A DNA stretch of 10,693 nucleotides, from positions 1 through 10,693 of the forward strand of contig QFOI01000090.1 of the NCBI GenBank assembly GCA_003241175.1, given 5' to 3'. The translations under genes and the position numbers were made by a program. This document shows positions 1 to 7,407 of this stretch, piece after piece (position 1 is the stretch's first letter; the number at the start of each line of letters is the position of its first letter). Below the pieces are notes generated by a model. The model worked only from the letters and a program-made list of their open reading frames with translations. It did no database searches and was not told where the DNA came from. The DNA is from Pseudopedobacter saltans (GTDB taxonomy: Bacteria > Bacteroidota > Bacteroidia > Chitinophagales > Chitinophagaceae).

Positions 1-276
1 AATTTCGATCGATATGGAACTGTAGAAATACTATATGAAAAGATAACTAAGTTTATCGAAAAACAGTTTAAGTCTAAAGGTTTTATTAATGGTGGAATAT
101 ATGCAATGAATAAAAAATTATTTGAAAATGCACCTTTATCTAAATCCTTTTCTTTTGAGTCTGACATTTTAGAAAAGAAGGTAAAAACTGGTTCGATCAA
201 TGGACTCCTTTTTAATAATGATTTTATTGATATAGGTATTCCAGAAGATTATTTATTAGCATCTACTAAATTGTAA
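1..276 (+). CDS. Sugar-phosphate nucleotidyltransferase, C-terminal part (HddC-like), 5' truncated
   Basis: The frame is open from the first base and ends at TAA 274-276, giving the last 91 residues of a protein whose start lies outside the window. Visible signatures are FINGGIY (fragment residues 28-34), FSFESD (50-55) and FIDIGIPEDY (75-84). These are the C-terminal hallmarks of the NTP_transferase family, in which the last motif closes the sugar-phosphate site. The closest match by eye is D-glycero-alpha-D-manno-heptose 1-phosphate guanylyltransferase, which makes GDP-heptose for surface polysaccharide. A glucose-1-phosphate thymidylyltransferase or mannose-1-phosphate guanylyltransferase relative cannot be excluded, because the N-terminal nucleotide-binding loop is missing. 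The gene is probably the last of a polysaccharide cluster to the left, since a strong terminator follows within 60 bp. It looks more AT-rich than the next gene, as polysaccharide clusters often are. Confidence 0.82.
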   Translation, partial: NFDRYGTVEILYEKITKFIEKQFKSKGFINGGIYAMNKKLFENAPLSKSFSFESDILEKKVKTGSINGLLFNNDFIDIGIPEDYLLASTKL

Positions 277-334
277 TCCGTTTCAATAATCCAATACTTA
301 CTAAAAAGTTTTTTAACGTTTGCATTATATTTTC

Positions 335-373
335 AAGACCTTATTGAAATTATTCAATAAGGTCTTTTCTTTT
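335..373 (+). terminator. Intrinsic terminator after the nucleotidyltransferase
   Basis: A perfect 14-bp stem (335-348 pairing with 353-366) closes on a 4-nt ATTA loop and is followed by a T-rich run (365-373, TTTTCTTTT type). It begins 58 bp after the stop codon of the nucleotidyltransferase and ends 43 bp before the GH3 start. It therefore separates the upstream polysaccharide-type transcript from the GH3 group. Confidence 0.9.
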
Positions 374-416
374 CTCAAAAATCACTAGTTTCGTAGATGG
401 CACCAAACGTGACTCA

Positions 417-1946
417 ATGGCACTCTTCGATATAAATCTTCCAAAATCGCTTGTCAAAGCACTCAAACTTCCTGATGCGGCTTCTGTTCGTCAGCAGAAA
501 AAGGCGTTGACTCGTCTATTACGGAAAGCGAGATTTACCGAATTTGGACAAGAGTACAATTTCGACAAAATACTTTTGGACAAAACGAATCTGATTGCGT
601 CCTTTCAGGAAAACGTTCCCATTACATCCTATAATGGAATTTACAAAGACTGGTGGCATAAAACAATTGAGGGCAAGTCTGATATCTGTTGGCCCGGAAA
701 AATAAAATTCTTCGCATTAAGCAGTGGAACAAGTGAAGCGGCTAGTAAATACCTTCCTATCACCAAAGATCTATTGAAGGCTAACAAGATCATCATGATC
801 AAGCAGTTACTCAGCCTTCGTAGCTACCAACTAGTCAATTACAAATCCATTGGAAAAGGTTGGCTAACGCTTGGGGGAAGTACCGACTTGCAAAAAGGTA
901 TGGGCTATTATGCAGGCGACCTGAGTGGCATTACTACTAAAAAATCTCCATTTTGGTTTCAACCATTTTACAAACCAGGGAAAAAAATAGCCAAAGAAAA
1001 AGATTGGAACAAAAAAATAGAAGAGATTGTCAAGAAAGCACCTGAATGGGATATTGGTTTTTTGGTTGGCGTTCCTTCTTGGGCACAGCTATGTATGGAA
1101 AAAATCATTGAACGATATCAGCTTAACAGCATCCACGATATATGGCCCAATTTTGAATTCTTCGTTCATGGTGGTGTTTCTTTTGAACCTTACAAGAAAG
1201 GTTTTGAAAAACTATTGGGAAAACCAGTCACCTATATTGAAACCTATCTTGCAAGTGAAGGCTTTTTGGCTTATCAGAATAGACAATTGGCTACCGGAAT
1301 GCGGTTAGCGACGAGTGGCAGCATTTTCTTTGAGTTTTTGCCTTTTAATGATCAAAATTTTGATGAAAATGGCGAATTGATTGGCCAACCGAAGGCTTTA
1401 TCTTTCTTGGAAGCAGAAGAAAATGTCGATTATGCACTCATCATCAGTACGCCCGCTGGTGCTTGGCGTTATCTTATTGGGGACACAATCCGCATTATTG
1501 ACAAAATGGATGTGCAAATCATCATTACAGGTCGCATTAAGCATTTCCTAAGTCTTGTGGGCGAACATCTTTCTCAAGACAATATGAATCAAGCTATTAC
1601 CATGACAGCAAAAGACATGGATATTTCTATTGCGGAATACACGGTCATAGGAGAACCTCATGGTAGTTTTTTTGCGCACCATTGGTATATTGGAAGTTCG
1701 GATGACATCGACAAGGAAAAGTTTACCACTTTATTAGATCTGCATCTCAAGGCTTTAAACGATGATTATGCCGTGGAAAGAAAAAGTACGCTGAAAGAGG
1801 TGATCGTAGATGTTTTACCCGATAACCTCTTTATAGAATTTCTAGAAAAAAGAGGGAAAGTTGGTAGCCAAATAAAATTTCCGCGCGTATTGAAAGGCAA
1901 TATCAAATCAGAATGGCAGGATTTCCTTTCTGCCAAATCTGAATAA
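417..1946 (+). CDS. GH3-family acyl-adenylating protein
   Basis: 509 residues, near the usual length of bacterial GH3 proteins. GH3 enzymes belong to the ANL adenylating superfamily. Plant members activate a carboxylic acid such as indole-acetate or jasmonate with ATP and join it to an amino acid; the substrates of bacterial members are largely unknown. The three nucleotide-binding motifs are intact: SSGTSEA (102-108, phosphate loop), YLASEG (277-282) and WRYLIGD (350-356). The TGR and GEHLS segments (371-373, 382-386) mark the start of the C-terminal lid. No signal peptide or membrane segment is seen, so it should be cytosolic. The ATG at 417 is the first usable start after the terminator; the ATG at 397 is out of frame. 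LysE and SPFH genes follow on the same strand. Family is clear, substrate is not; an amino-acid conjugate would fit the LysE neighbour, but that is inference. Confidence 0.93.
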   Translation: MALFDINLPKSLVKALKLPDAASVRQQKKALTRLLRKARFTEFGQEYNFDKILLDKTNLIASFQENVPITSYNGIYKDWWHKTIEGKSDICWPGKIKFFALSSGTSEAASKYLPITKDLLKANKIIMIKQLLSLRSYQLVNYKSIGKGWLTLGGSTDLQKGMGYYAGDLSGITTKKSPFWFQPFYKPGKKIAKEKDWNKKIEEIVKKAPEWDIGFLVGVPSWAQLCMEKIIERYQLNSIHDIWPNFEFFVHGGVSFEPYKKGFEKLLGKPVTYIETYLASEGFLAYQNRQLATGMRLATSGSIFFEFLPFNDQNFDENGELIGQPKALSFLEAEENVDYALIISTPAGAWRYLIGDTIRIIDKMDVQIIITGRIKHFLSLVGEHLSQDNMNQAITMTAKDMDISIAEYTVIGEPHGSFFAHHWYIGSSDDIDKEKFTTLLDLHLKALNDDYAVERKSTLKEVIVDVLPDNLFIEFLEKRGKVGSQIKFPRVLKGNIKSEWQDFLSAKSE

Positions 1947-2021
1947 ATAAGGAACAATAGCATCGATCTATCCACAATTCCTTATATTGCCACCGAAAAA
2001 CCAGAAAGAAAACTCGTAAAA

Positions 2022-2678
2022 ATGCTTTCAGCCATTCTCAAAGGCCTTGCTATGGGCTTAATCCTTAGCATATCTGTCGGACCGATAATCTTTGCCATTA
2101 TTAGGCAAAGCGTTATCAACGGCCACAAAAACGGTCTTTTTTTTGTGTTAGGCGTTTCTGTTAGTGATATTACAGTGGTGGTTATTTGTAATTTCTTTTC
2201 CAGTCTTTTTCAATCTGCCATGGCGCACGAAAAAATCATCGGTGTTGTGGGTAGTATTTTTCTTTTTGCTATTGGTATCTACAATTTATTCTTCAAAAAA
2301 CCCATTTCAGCACAAGAAATGGCCAAAGTAGAAAATAAGCAAACGAGCAGTGCACTCCTCTCCTCTTTCTTTAGCGGATATTTTATGAATATTTTGAATC
2401 CAGGAGTTTTTATTTTCTGGTTCGCAGCGTCAGCCACATTGATGACGACAAGCCTAGCCTCTGAACATCCATTGCGTTATCGTTTCACCGCATTTGCAGT
2501 GTGCCTAATCTTTGTATTGGCATTTGATATATTGAAAGTTTTTCTTTCTGGTAAAATTAGAAACCGTTTGACGCCACATAACGTGCATTTAATTAATCGC
2601 TTTTCCGGGTTCATCATGATTGTTTTTGCCTTTGTATTGTTGGTTGGAGTAATGAGCGGCAAGCTGTTATCTCATTAA
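2022..2678 (+). CDS. LysE/RhtB-family amino-acid exporter
   Basis: 218 residues with about six hydrophobic segments (roughly 4-29, 37-62, 70-91, 112-144, 155-175, 195-213), the normal size and topology of LysE-type translocators. Family signatures are the N-terminal SVGPIIFAIIRQS (18-30) followed by GHKNGLFFVLGVSVSD (34-49), and NILNPGVFIFWF (123-134) in the second half. Relatives export lysine, arginine, threonine, homoserine lactone and similar molecules using the proton gradient; the cargo here cannot be read from sequence. The gene starts 75 bp after GH3 on the same strand, so co-transcription is possible. The ATG at 2022 is preceded only by an A-rich tract (GTAAAA) and no clear Shine-Dalgarno, as is usual in Bacteroidota. 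Alternative reading: a cadmium or quaternary-amine LysE-superfamily exporter. Confidence 0.88.
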   Translation: MLSAILKGLAMGLILSISVGPIIFAIIRQSVINGHKNGLFFVLGVSVSDITVVVICNFFSSLFQSAMAHEKIIGVVGSIFLFAIGIYNLFFKKPISAQEMAKVENKQTSSALLSSFFSGYFMNILNPGVFIFWFAASATLMTTSLASEHPLRYRFTAFAVCLIFVLAFDILKVFLSGKIRNRLTPHNVHLINRFSGFIMIVFAFVLLVGVMSGKLLSH

Positions 2679-2688
2679 AACAACTGTC

Positions 2689-2720
2689 TTTGATAAGAAT
2701 AAAAACGTATTTTTATCAAA
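2689..2720 (+). other. AT-rich hairpin in the LysE-SPFH gap
   Basis: A 13-bp inverted repeat (2689-2701 with 2708-2720) with one G-T wobble position and a 6-nt loop AAAACG lies in the 52-bp gap, ending 10 nt before the SPFH start codon. No T-run follows it in the forward direction, so it is a poor terminator. The right arm contains TATTTTTA, one base from the Bacteroidota -7 element TAnnTTTG, so it may overlap a promoter or act as an operator or 5'-UTR structure. Seen directly; the function is open. Confidence 0.4.
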
Positions 2721-2730
2721 ATATCTAACT

Positions 2731-3660
2731 ATGCAGATTGCTATCCCGATTATTGTATTGATTGTTTTGATTTTGTTGTTGAGTTTTACCACCGTTCCAC
2801 AAGGAAATGTCGCAGTCATCACTGTTTTTGGTAAATACAAAAGGATCCTAACACCAGGATTAAACTTTAAAATACCTTTTATTGAGCGCGTATTTAAAAG
2901 AATATCCATTCAGAATAGATCCATAGAGCTCAAGTTTCAAGCAATTACTTTAGACCAAGCCAACGTCAATTTTTCGGCTATGTTGCTCTATGCCGTTATG
3001 AATCAAGACGATCAGACAATACAAAACGTCGCTTTTAAATTCATGAACGAACAAAACTTGATGCAAGCATTGGTTCGTTCTGTGGAGGGTTCAGTTAGAG
3101 CTTATGTAGCGACCAAAAAACAATCTGAAATATTGAGTCTCCGTACGGAAATCATTCTTCATGTAAAAGAACAACTAGACCAAGCATTAGGCGAATGGGG
3201 TTATCACCTTTTGGATTTACAGATCAATGATATCACTTTTGATGAAGCAATCATGCGTTCCATGGCACAAGTTGTTGCATCCAACAACTTAAAAGCCGCT
3301 GCAGAAAACGAGGGGCAAGCTTTACTCATCACCAAAACCAAAACTGCGGAAGCGGAAGGTAATGCCATCAAAATACAAGCTGAGGCTGAAAAGGAAGCAG
3401 CTCAATTACGTGGCCAAGGTGTGGCACTTTTCCGTAAAGAAGTTGCTCATGGTATTGCTGAAGCCGCTAGCGAAAGGAACAAAGCACATCTCGATGCTTC
3501 TTTTATATTGTTCAGTATGTGGACAGATGCATTGAAACATTTTGCAGAAGAAGGAAAAGGCAATACTATATTTTTGGATGGTAGTAATGATGGCTTACAA
3601 AGAACTATGCGAGAACTACAATCCATTGCCAAAAAATCGACGATTATTTCTAAGGAGTAA
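2731..3660 (+). CDS. SPFH/stomatin-prohibitin-like membrane protein
   Basis: 309 residues. One N-terminal membrane anchor (3-21) leads into an SPFH/band-7 domain starting at TTVPQGNVAVITVFGKYKRI (20-39), then TPGLNFKIPFIE (41-52), running to about residue 185. An Ala/Glu-rich coiled coil follows (about 186-228, with repeated AEAEG/AEAEKEAAQ), then a conserved tail with DASFILFSMWTDALKHFAEE (255-274) and NTIFLDGS (278-285). Stomatin/QmcA/HflKC relatives form large ring- or cage-like assemblies that organise membrane microdomains and often control membrane proteases. The band-7 family is clear; the exact subfamily is not. No NfeD-type partner gene is adjacent, which makes this a stand-alone member. 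It follows LysE by 52 bp, and its stop codon directly abuts that of the convergent DUF6688-like gene. Confidence 0.9.
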   Translation: MQIAIPIIVLIVLILLLSFTTVPQGNVAVITVFGKYKRILTPGLNFKIPFIERVFKRISIQNRSIELKFQAITLDQANVNFSAMLLYAVMNQDDQTIQNVAFKFMNEQNLMQALVRSVEGSVRAYVATKKQSEILSLRTEIILHVKEQLDQALGEWGYHLLDLQINDITFDEAIMRSMAQVVASNNLKAAAENEGQALLITKTKTAEAEGNAIKIQAEAEKEAAQLRGQGVALFRKEVAHGIAEAASERNKAHLDASFILFSMWTDALKHFAEEGKGNTIFLDGSNDGLQRTMRELQSIAKKSTIISKE

Positions 3661-4758
3661 CTATGTATATTGTTTTTTGATTTTTTGCTCCGGATTTTGG
3701 TATCCTAGATACAAGCAGATAAGAAATATCCATTCCAAAGGTTTCATCAATACATACGTGATATTGGAACCCATTTTAGAATTGATTTTAAGGGAAAGGT
3801 TGTAGCCATATTTATCGTAATTTTTTCTAATGAATCTATGCAATATTGGTGTATAGTCTGCAATCAATTCTTCAAATGCATTTGCGATCTGTAGTTGCCT
3901 ATTGACAATGATAGTATTGCCATGTCTTTTTCCTAACCTTATGGGTTTTACAACTTTCGGGTCTCCTTTTGCTGCTACCGTGCACAAGTAATGTCCTCTA
4001 GGAGTTAAAACCGGTGGATGACTTTTTTGAGAAAAGGTCCAAGTTGTGGTGTCTGTAAAAACTTTAACTAAAGAATTTGCATCTTGACCAAACAAAATCA
4101 ATATCAAAGTAATAATTATGAAAATAGGTAGTAGAAAAATTAATGCCCAAACAGTCACACTATATCTCTGACTAAGAAATTGATTGCAACGCTCTAAGAA
4201 TTGATTCTTAAAATGTCGGGTTGTCGACATTTTCACTTCAGATTTGATAGTTACGATTAGCTGACTAATACCTAATATAAAAGCTAATATAGGATATGCG
4301 AACATAAAAAAACGAGTCATACATTCACCGTAATTTAGCGATTGAGTATTATGACAACTTAATTGAATCAAGACAAAACAATTTATCACTAACCCTAAAC
4401 AAAGACCTATCAAAAAAAAGACATGTAATAGTGGAGGAAGTTTGTTTTGCCAAAACCATAACGAGAAAAGAGAAATATTAAAATAAACTAAGTACAGGCA
4501 TAAGGACAAACAATATTTAACAGCAAATGGAGTATAACAATTATCATATGGATCAATGGCTACGTTGTATTCCATAAAATGAAAAGAAAGTCCAATTCCG
4601 GAAACGATTAATATCCCTAGGTACGTTAACAACATCATTATCTCACCAAAAGAGGTTTGAGGTCGCTTCGATTTGATAATTATAAGCAAGAAAGTAAGAA
4701 TTACTATAGGAATTCCAACTATAAAAAACAAAGCAAAATACAACCATAGATCATCCAT
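3661..4758 (-). CDS. DUF6688-like multi-pass membrane protein
   Basis: 365 residues from the ATG at 4756-4758. Six hydrophobic segments lie at about residues 4-28, 38-62, 82-105, 109-133, 150-172 and 203-224, in numbering from this ATG. A conserved non-membrane C-terminal part of about 140 residues follows, ending in a further hydrophobic patch (343-353). The C-terminal part carries GHYLCTVAAKGDPKVVKPIR (255-274), NRQLQIANAFEELI (286-299) and VLMKPLEWIFL (336-346), a pattern I associate from memory with DUF6688. The function is unknown. The NRQL-IANAFE block resembles a buried catalytic or binding core, but no known active-site motif is recognised. The frame can be opened to a TTG at 4812, but the extra 18 residues look non-coding, so the ATG is preferred. 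It is the last gene of the minus-strand run and may be read through from CreD, 161 bp upstream. Confidence 0.75.
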   Translation of the reverse strand: MDDLWLYFALFFIVGIPIVILTFLLIIIKSKRPQTSFGEIMMLLTYLGILIVSGIGLSFHFMEYNVAIDPYDNCYTPFAVKYCLSLCLYLVYFNISLFSLWFWQNKLPPLLHVFFLIGLCLGLVINCFVLIQLSCHNTQSLNYGECMTRFFMFAYPILAFILGISQLIVTIKSEVKMSTTRHFKNQFLERCNQFLSQRYSVTVWALIFLLPIFIIITLILILFGQDANSLVKVFTDTTTWTFSQKSHPPVLTPRGHYLCTVAAKGDPKVVKPIRLGKRHGNTIIVNRQLQIANAFEELIADYTPILHRFIRKNYDKYGYNLSLKINSKMGSNITYVLMKPLEWIFLICLYLGYQNPEQKIKKQYT

Positions 4759-4768
4759 AAAATCGATT

Positions 4769-4909
4769 TTAAGTTTTGAATGTTTTAATCCTATTAAGGA
4801 AAGGAAAGTCAAAGGGAAGCTTTCTAATTTTTGAAAGAAATATTCTATTGCGTAAAACCAGCAACATCATCCAATATAACACTAGATTTATCCACTTTGA
4901 CTTTTCCAT
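4769..4909 (-). CDS. Possible 46-aa small membrane peptide between CreD and DUF6688-like gene
   Basis: An ATG at 4907-4909 opens 46 codons ending in TAA at 4769-4771. The peptide begins MEKSKW, has a short hydrophobic stretch (INLVLYWMMLLVL, residues 7-19) and then a strongly basic tail. It starts 10 nt after the CreD stop and ends 10 nt before the DUF6688-like ATG, spacing expected of a translated operon member. Against it: no recognised family, an AT-rich context where such frames arise by chance, and no clear ribosome site. It could be a leader peptide, a real micro-protein or nothing. Low confidence. Confidence 0.2.
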   Translation of the reverse strand: MEKSKWINLVLYWMMLLVLRNRIFLSKIRKLPFDFPFLNRIKTFKT

Positions 4910-4919
4910 TTTTTGAGAA

Positions 4920-6347
4920 TTAATTTAATGCTAGTTGTTTATTTCCTTCTTGGTTGAGTTTCCTAGTGAAATACATAATCAAGGCTAAGACTATAAACAA
5001 ACCAATACTTCCGTACAACAAAGTATAGTCTTCCTTTTGTATCAAAAAGAAAATAAAACCGTATAGCGCAGCCAAACCAAACCCAAAGCTAGCTCCTGCT
5101 TTTTTCGAATGCAGTATAGCTCCTACATACAAACTAATCAGCAAAATAATACTGAGAGCTGCGATAAAATATGCCATATTAAATCCAGCATATTCAGAAA
5201 TTGACAACAACAGCACATAAAACAGAATCAGTGCGAATCCAACCAAAATATATTGTAAAAAATGGATAGATTTCTTTTGCAACAATTCCATCAAAAAGAA
5301 AACAGCGAAAGTTAATGTCACAAATAAAATAGCGTATTTAGCAGAACGTTCGTTTTTGGCATAACTATCGTTAGGCTGTAACAACTGTACACCAAAAACA
5401 GAGGCATCCAGATTGGGCATTGTACCAACATTAACTTGAGAATAAGGCCTAGAAGCTTTCGGAATATTCCAATTAGCAGCAAAACCATTGACATTAACTG
5501 AATCCGGACTATTACTAGGCAAATAGTTACCATCGAATGAAGGCGATTTCCAAGAAGACTTTAAAGTCACTTCGGTCTGACTTCCAGTTGGCGTAAAGTA
5601 TAAGCCACCCGAACCTTTAGCATATAGTTCAATATTGAAGTCGTGATTTTTGTTCGGATCAAAATCTATGGGAAAACTCAAATCAGAATGACCAGAGCGA
5701 CTTGATACACTTTTAGTGGTATTAGCAACAGAAGCATCGTCAGTATCCGCTACGACATCATTTATATTGGAAGAATAATTGATGACGTCAAAATCTCCTT
5801 TCAAACTATTATCCCAATTAACAGAAATCTGTTTTTCCAAACCCTTAATATCGGACAATCCAAGTTGTAGGTACGCTTCTTTCCATAATATTTTTTGAGA
5901 ATCAACTCCACTATTAGCAAGTAGGTTAGGACTATACTTACCATTAATATGAATATTGGTCTTATAAAGCGTAACATCGTAGATACTGCGATGTCTTGAT
6001 TCAGCTTGGGCATCACCAGACACTTGGAGACTTTCTGGTAAATAATAGATAAAGTCTTTGATGTCCTTTGTTTTATTATCAGCTAAGGGAACGGTTTTCA
6101 TGTAAGGAATCACGAGTAGCGGACCATAAATAGTTTGGGTATTCCCCCATTTTTTACTTACTTCAGCGACGACTTCATCTTTTCTAGTCGCTCTTTCATG
6201 TACAAGGTTTTGAACAAAAAAAGAAGGAATCAACATTAGCAGAATAAGAAATCCAATAAATAATCCTTTGAAAACAAATTTGTAGGATTGCCAGAAACTA
6301 GGTGTTTCCGTGAAAGTTGCGTTTGGTTCAGTGATTTGATTTTCCAT
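4920..6347 (-). CDS. creD: CreD family inner-membrane protein
   Basis: 475 residues from the ATG at 6345-6347, close to the ~450 of E. coli CreD. An N-terminal membrane segment (27-46) is followed by ERATRKDEVVAEVSKKWG (51-68) and GPLLVIPY (75-82), the classic CreD opening. Then comes a periplasmic domain with SSWKSPSFDGNYLP (264-277). A C-terminal bundle of about six helices begins RSAKYAILFVTLTFAVFF (334-351) and includes IHFLQYILVGFALILFYVLLL (361-381) and FNMAYFIAAL (389-398). In E. coli creD is the CreBC-regulon gene linked to envelope integrity and colicin E2 tolerance; its biochemical role is unknown. No creBC genes are visible here; instead a small winged-helix regulator sits upstream in the same run. 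The start overlaps the end of the 151-aa gene by 20 nt, implying translational coupling. A TTG at 6416 would add 23 unlike residues and was rejected. Confidence 0.95.
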   Translation of the reverse strand: MENQITEPNATFTETPSFWQSYKFVFKGLFIGFLILLMLIPSFFVQNLVHERATRKDEVVAEVSKKWGNTQTIYGPLLVIPYMKTVPLADNKTKDIKDFIYYLPESLQVSGDAQAESRHRSIYDVTLYKTNIHINGKYSPNLLANSGVDSQKILWKEAYLQLGLSDIKGLEKQISVNWDNSLKGDFDVINYSSNINDVVADTDDASVANTTKSVSSRSGHSDLSFPIDFDPNKNHDFNIELYAKGSGGLYFTPTGSQTEVTLKSSWKSPSFDGNYLPSNSPDSVNVNGFAANWNIPKASRPYSQVNVGTMPNLDASVFGVQLLQPNDSYAKNERSAKYAILFVTLTFAVFFLMELLQKKSIHFLQYILVGFALILFYVLLLSISEYAGFNMAYFIAALSIILLISLYVGAILHSKKAGASFGFGLAALYGFIFFLIQKEDYTLLYGSIGLFIVLALIMYFTRKLNQEGNKQLALN

Positions 6348-6783
6348 GATGGTTGTTTTTGTAAAATGAAGAATATGTATTTTTGAAATATTTAATCCAA
6401 TAATGACGATATGCAATGATCCACCCTACACATATTGGGATCATTATGAAAATACCCAAAGCAAGTATTATATTTTTATCTCTTGCCAAGATTACAAACA
6501 AGGAAACTATAACAATACAACTAAGAGAATCTATAAGTAGAAATACAATAGGTTCTGATAATCTAGTTCTTTCCATATCAATATGATTTCTGTACCATAT
6601 TACTTGCTTATGAATAAGAAGGCATATCCCAAAGTAGCATGCGCCGCCAATAAATCCCAGCGATACACAAAAACCGATTATATCCATAATTGAAAAAGAT
6701 CCAGAAAAAAGAACTATCAACTCAATTACGAACACAATAGATTTCCAAAACCAATACCAAACAATCGTATTACTGCTCTTCAT
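6328..6783 (-). CDS. Hypothetical four-helix membrane protein upstream of creD
   Basis: 151 residues from an ATG at 6781-6783. Four hydrophobic segments (about 6-28, 33-57, 78-100 and 106-126) are separated by a short basic loop (WYRNHIDMERTR, 63-74), and the C-terminus is rich in Lys, His, Asn and Tyr. It has no recognised domain and no signal cleavage site. The gene begins 5 bp after the 187-aa gene and its last 20 nt overlap the creD start in another frame, so the three genes are almost certainly translated from one mRNA. That position suggests an accessory or partner of CreD, but this is inference from context only. Base composition is AT-rich like its neighbours. Confidence 0.8.
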   Translation of the reverse strand: MKSSNTIVWYWFWKSIVFVIELIVLFSGSFSIMDIIGFCVSLGFIGGACYFGICLLIHKQVIWYRNHIDMERTRLSEPIVFLLIDSLSCIVIVSLFVILARDKNIILALGIFIMIPICVGWIIAYRHYWIKYFKNTYSSFYKNNHHGKSNH

Positions 6784-6788
6784 AAATC

Positions 6789-7352
6789 TTATTTTGTTCT
6801 CAGACTATAAGCTTTCTCAGCATACTCAAATTCTGAAATACCCCTTTGCACCACTACAGTTTTTCCGTCTTTGAAAAAAGACAATAAAAGTTTACCCTTA
6901 TAATATTGAGTTTTTATATATTGCTCATTAAAGCCTTTGCGAGTAAATATTCTAGTATCGTATAAAATATTACATAGTTTAAATGCCTTAGTTTCCGAAA
7001 CCTTCTTTAATAATTTATTATAGTTTTCCTTGTTTAGTTCCATCACCACAACGGATGCATAATGTCCATGTATATCAGGGAAGTCTGTTGTCTTATACAA
7101 AATTGCCCCTTCAGGAAACTTCATATTGGACAAGGTCTCGAAATCCTCTTTGTAAAAACTTTCATTTGGAAAAACAGCGAAATAGATTTCACTTAATCCA
7201 AATACTAAAACCAGAGTTGGGACTAGAAAAGCGAATTTCCCATACTTCGTTTTTCTCATTTTTTTATATAACCATATCATGGCGATGGTCGGAATTCCTA
7301 GTACAACTATAATACAGATTAAAACAAACAATATAAACAACAAACTTTTCAT
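6789..7352 (-). CDS. Hypothetical membrane-anchored protein, first gene of the CreD transcript
   Basis: 187 residues from the ATG at 7350-7352. Two N-terminal hydrophobic segments (3-30 and 39-60, the first ending in a basic YKKMRKTKYGK stretch) anchor a soluble domain of about 125 residues. That domain contains FPNESFYKEDFETL (61-74), FPDIHGHYASVVVMEL (91-106) and a late Lys/Tyr-rich beta-looking part. I recall similar 'YPD-HG-Y' hypothetical proteins in Bacteroidota but cannot name a Pfam family. The topology predicts the soluble domain outside the cytoplasm. A copy of the shared inverted-repeat promoter/operator (7364-7407) lies directly upstream, so this should be the leader gene of the 187-aa / 151-aa / creD transcript. 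The spacing to the next gene is 5 bp. Confidence 0.82.
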   Translation of the reverse strand: MKSLLFILFVLICIIVVLGIPTIAMIWLYKKMRKTKYGKFAFLVPTLVLVFGLSEIYFAVFPNESFYKEDFETLSNMKFPEGAILYKTTDFPDIHGHYASVVVMELNKENYNKLLKKVSETKAFKLCNILYDTRIFTRKGFNEQYIKTQYYKGKLLLSFFKDGKTVVVQRGISEFEYAEKAYSLRTK

Positions 7353-7363
7353 ATAAATATTTA

Positions 7364-7407
7364 AAAAGCACTTTGAAATACAAAGTATAAATACAAAAAA
7401 ATTACTC
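7364..7407 (-). promoter_or_regulatory. Operator/promoter copy B, upstream of the 187-aa/creD genes
   Basis: It contains the perfect inverted repeat ACTTTG-AAATA-CAAAGT (7370-7386) inside a 24-bp block (7364-7387) identical to 8355-8378. The outer box TTACTC (7402-7407) is also shared, with slight indels between. On the minus strand the right arm reads TACTTTG, resembling the Bacteroidota -7 element TAnnTTTG but one base short. The repeat starts 17 nt upstream of the 187-aa ATG, and the outer edge overlaps the regulator's last codon and stop. A small winged-helix dimer would suit a 6-5-6 repeat. Probable target of the adjacent regulator, by inference. Confidence 0.72.

Noticed and set aside
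1027..1308. Open frame of 93 codons inside the GH3 gene.
   Set aside because: Fully contained in a gene with clear family motifs, no protein-like features, and explained as an out-of-frame shadow.
1947..1985. Inverted repeat ATAAGGAA...TTCCTTAT with a nested ATAG/CTAT in the GH3-LysE gap.
   Set aside because: The arms are only 8 bp over a 23-nt interior and no T-run follows. Too weak to call a terminator or operator.
6348..6416. Longer CreD with start at TTG 6416.
   Set aside because: The extra 23 residues overlap the 151-aa gene further and do not resemble CreD N-termini; the ATG at 6347 gives the family-typical start.
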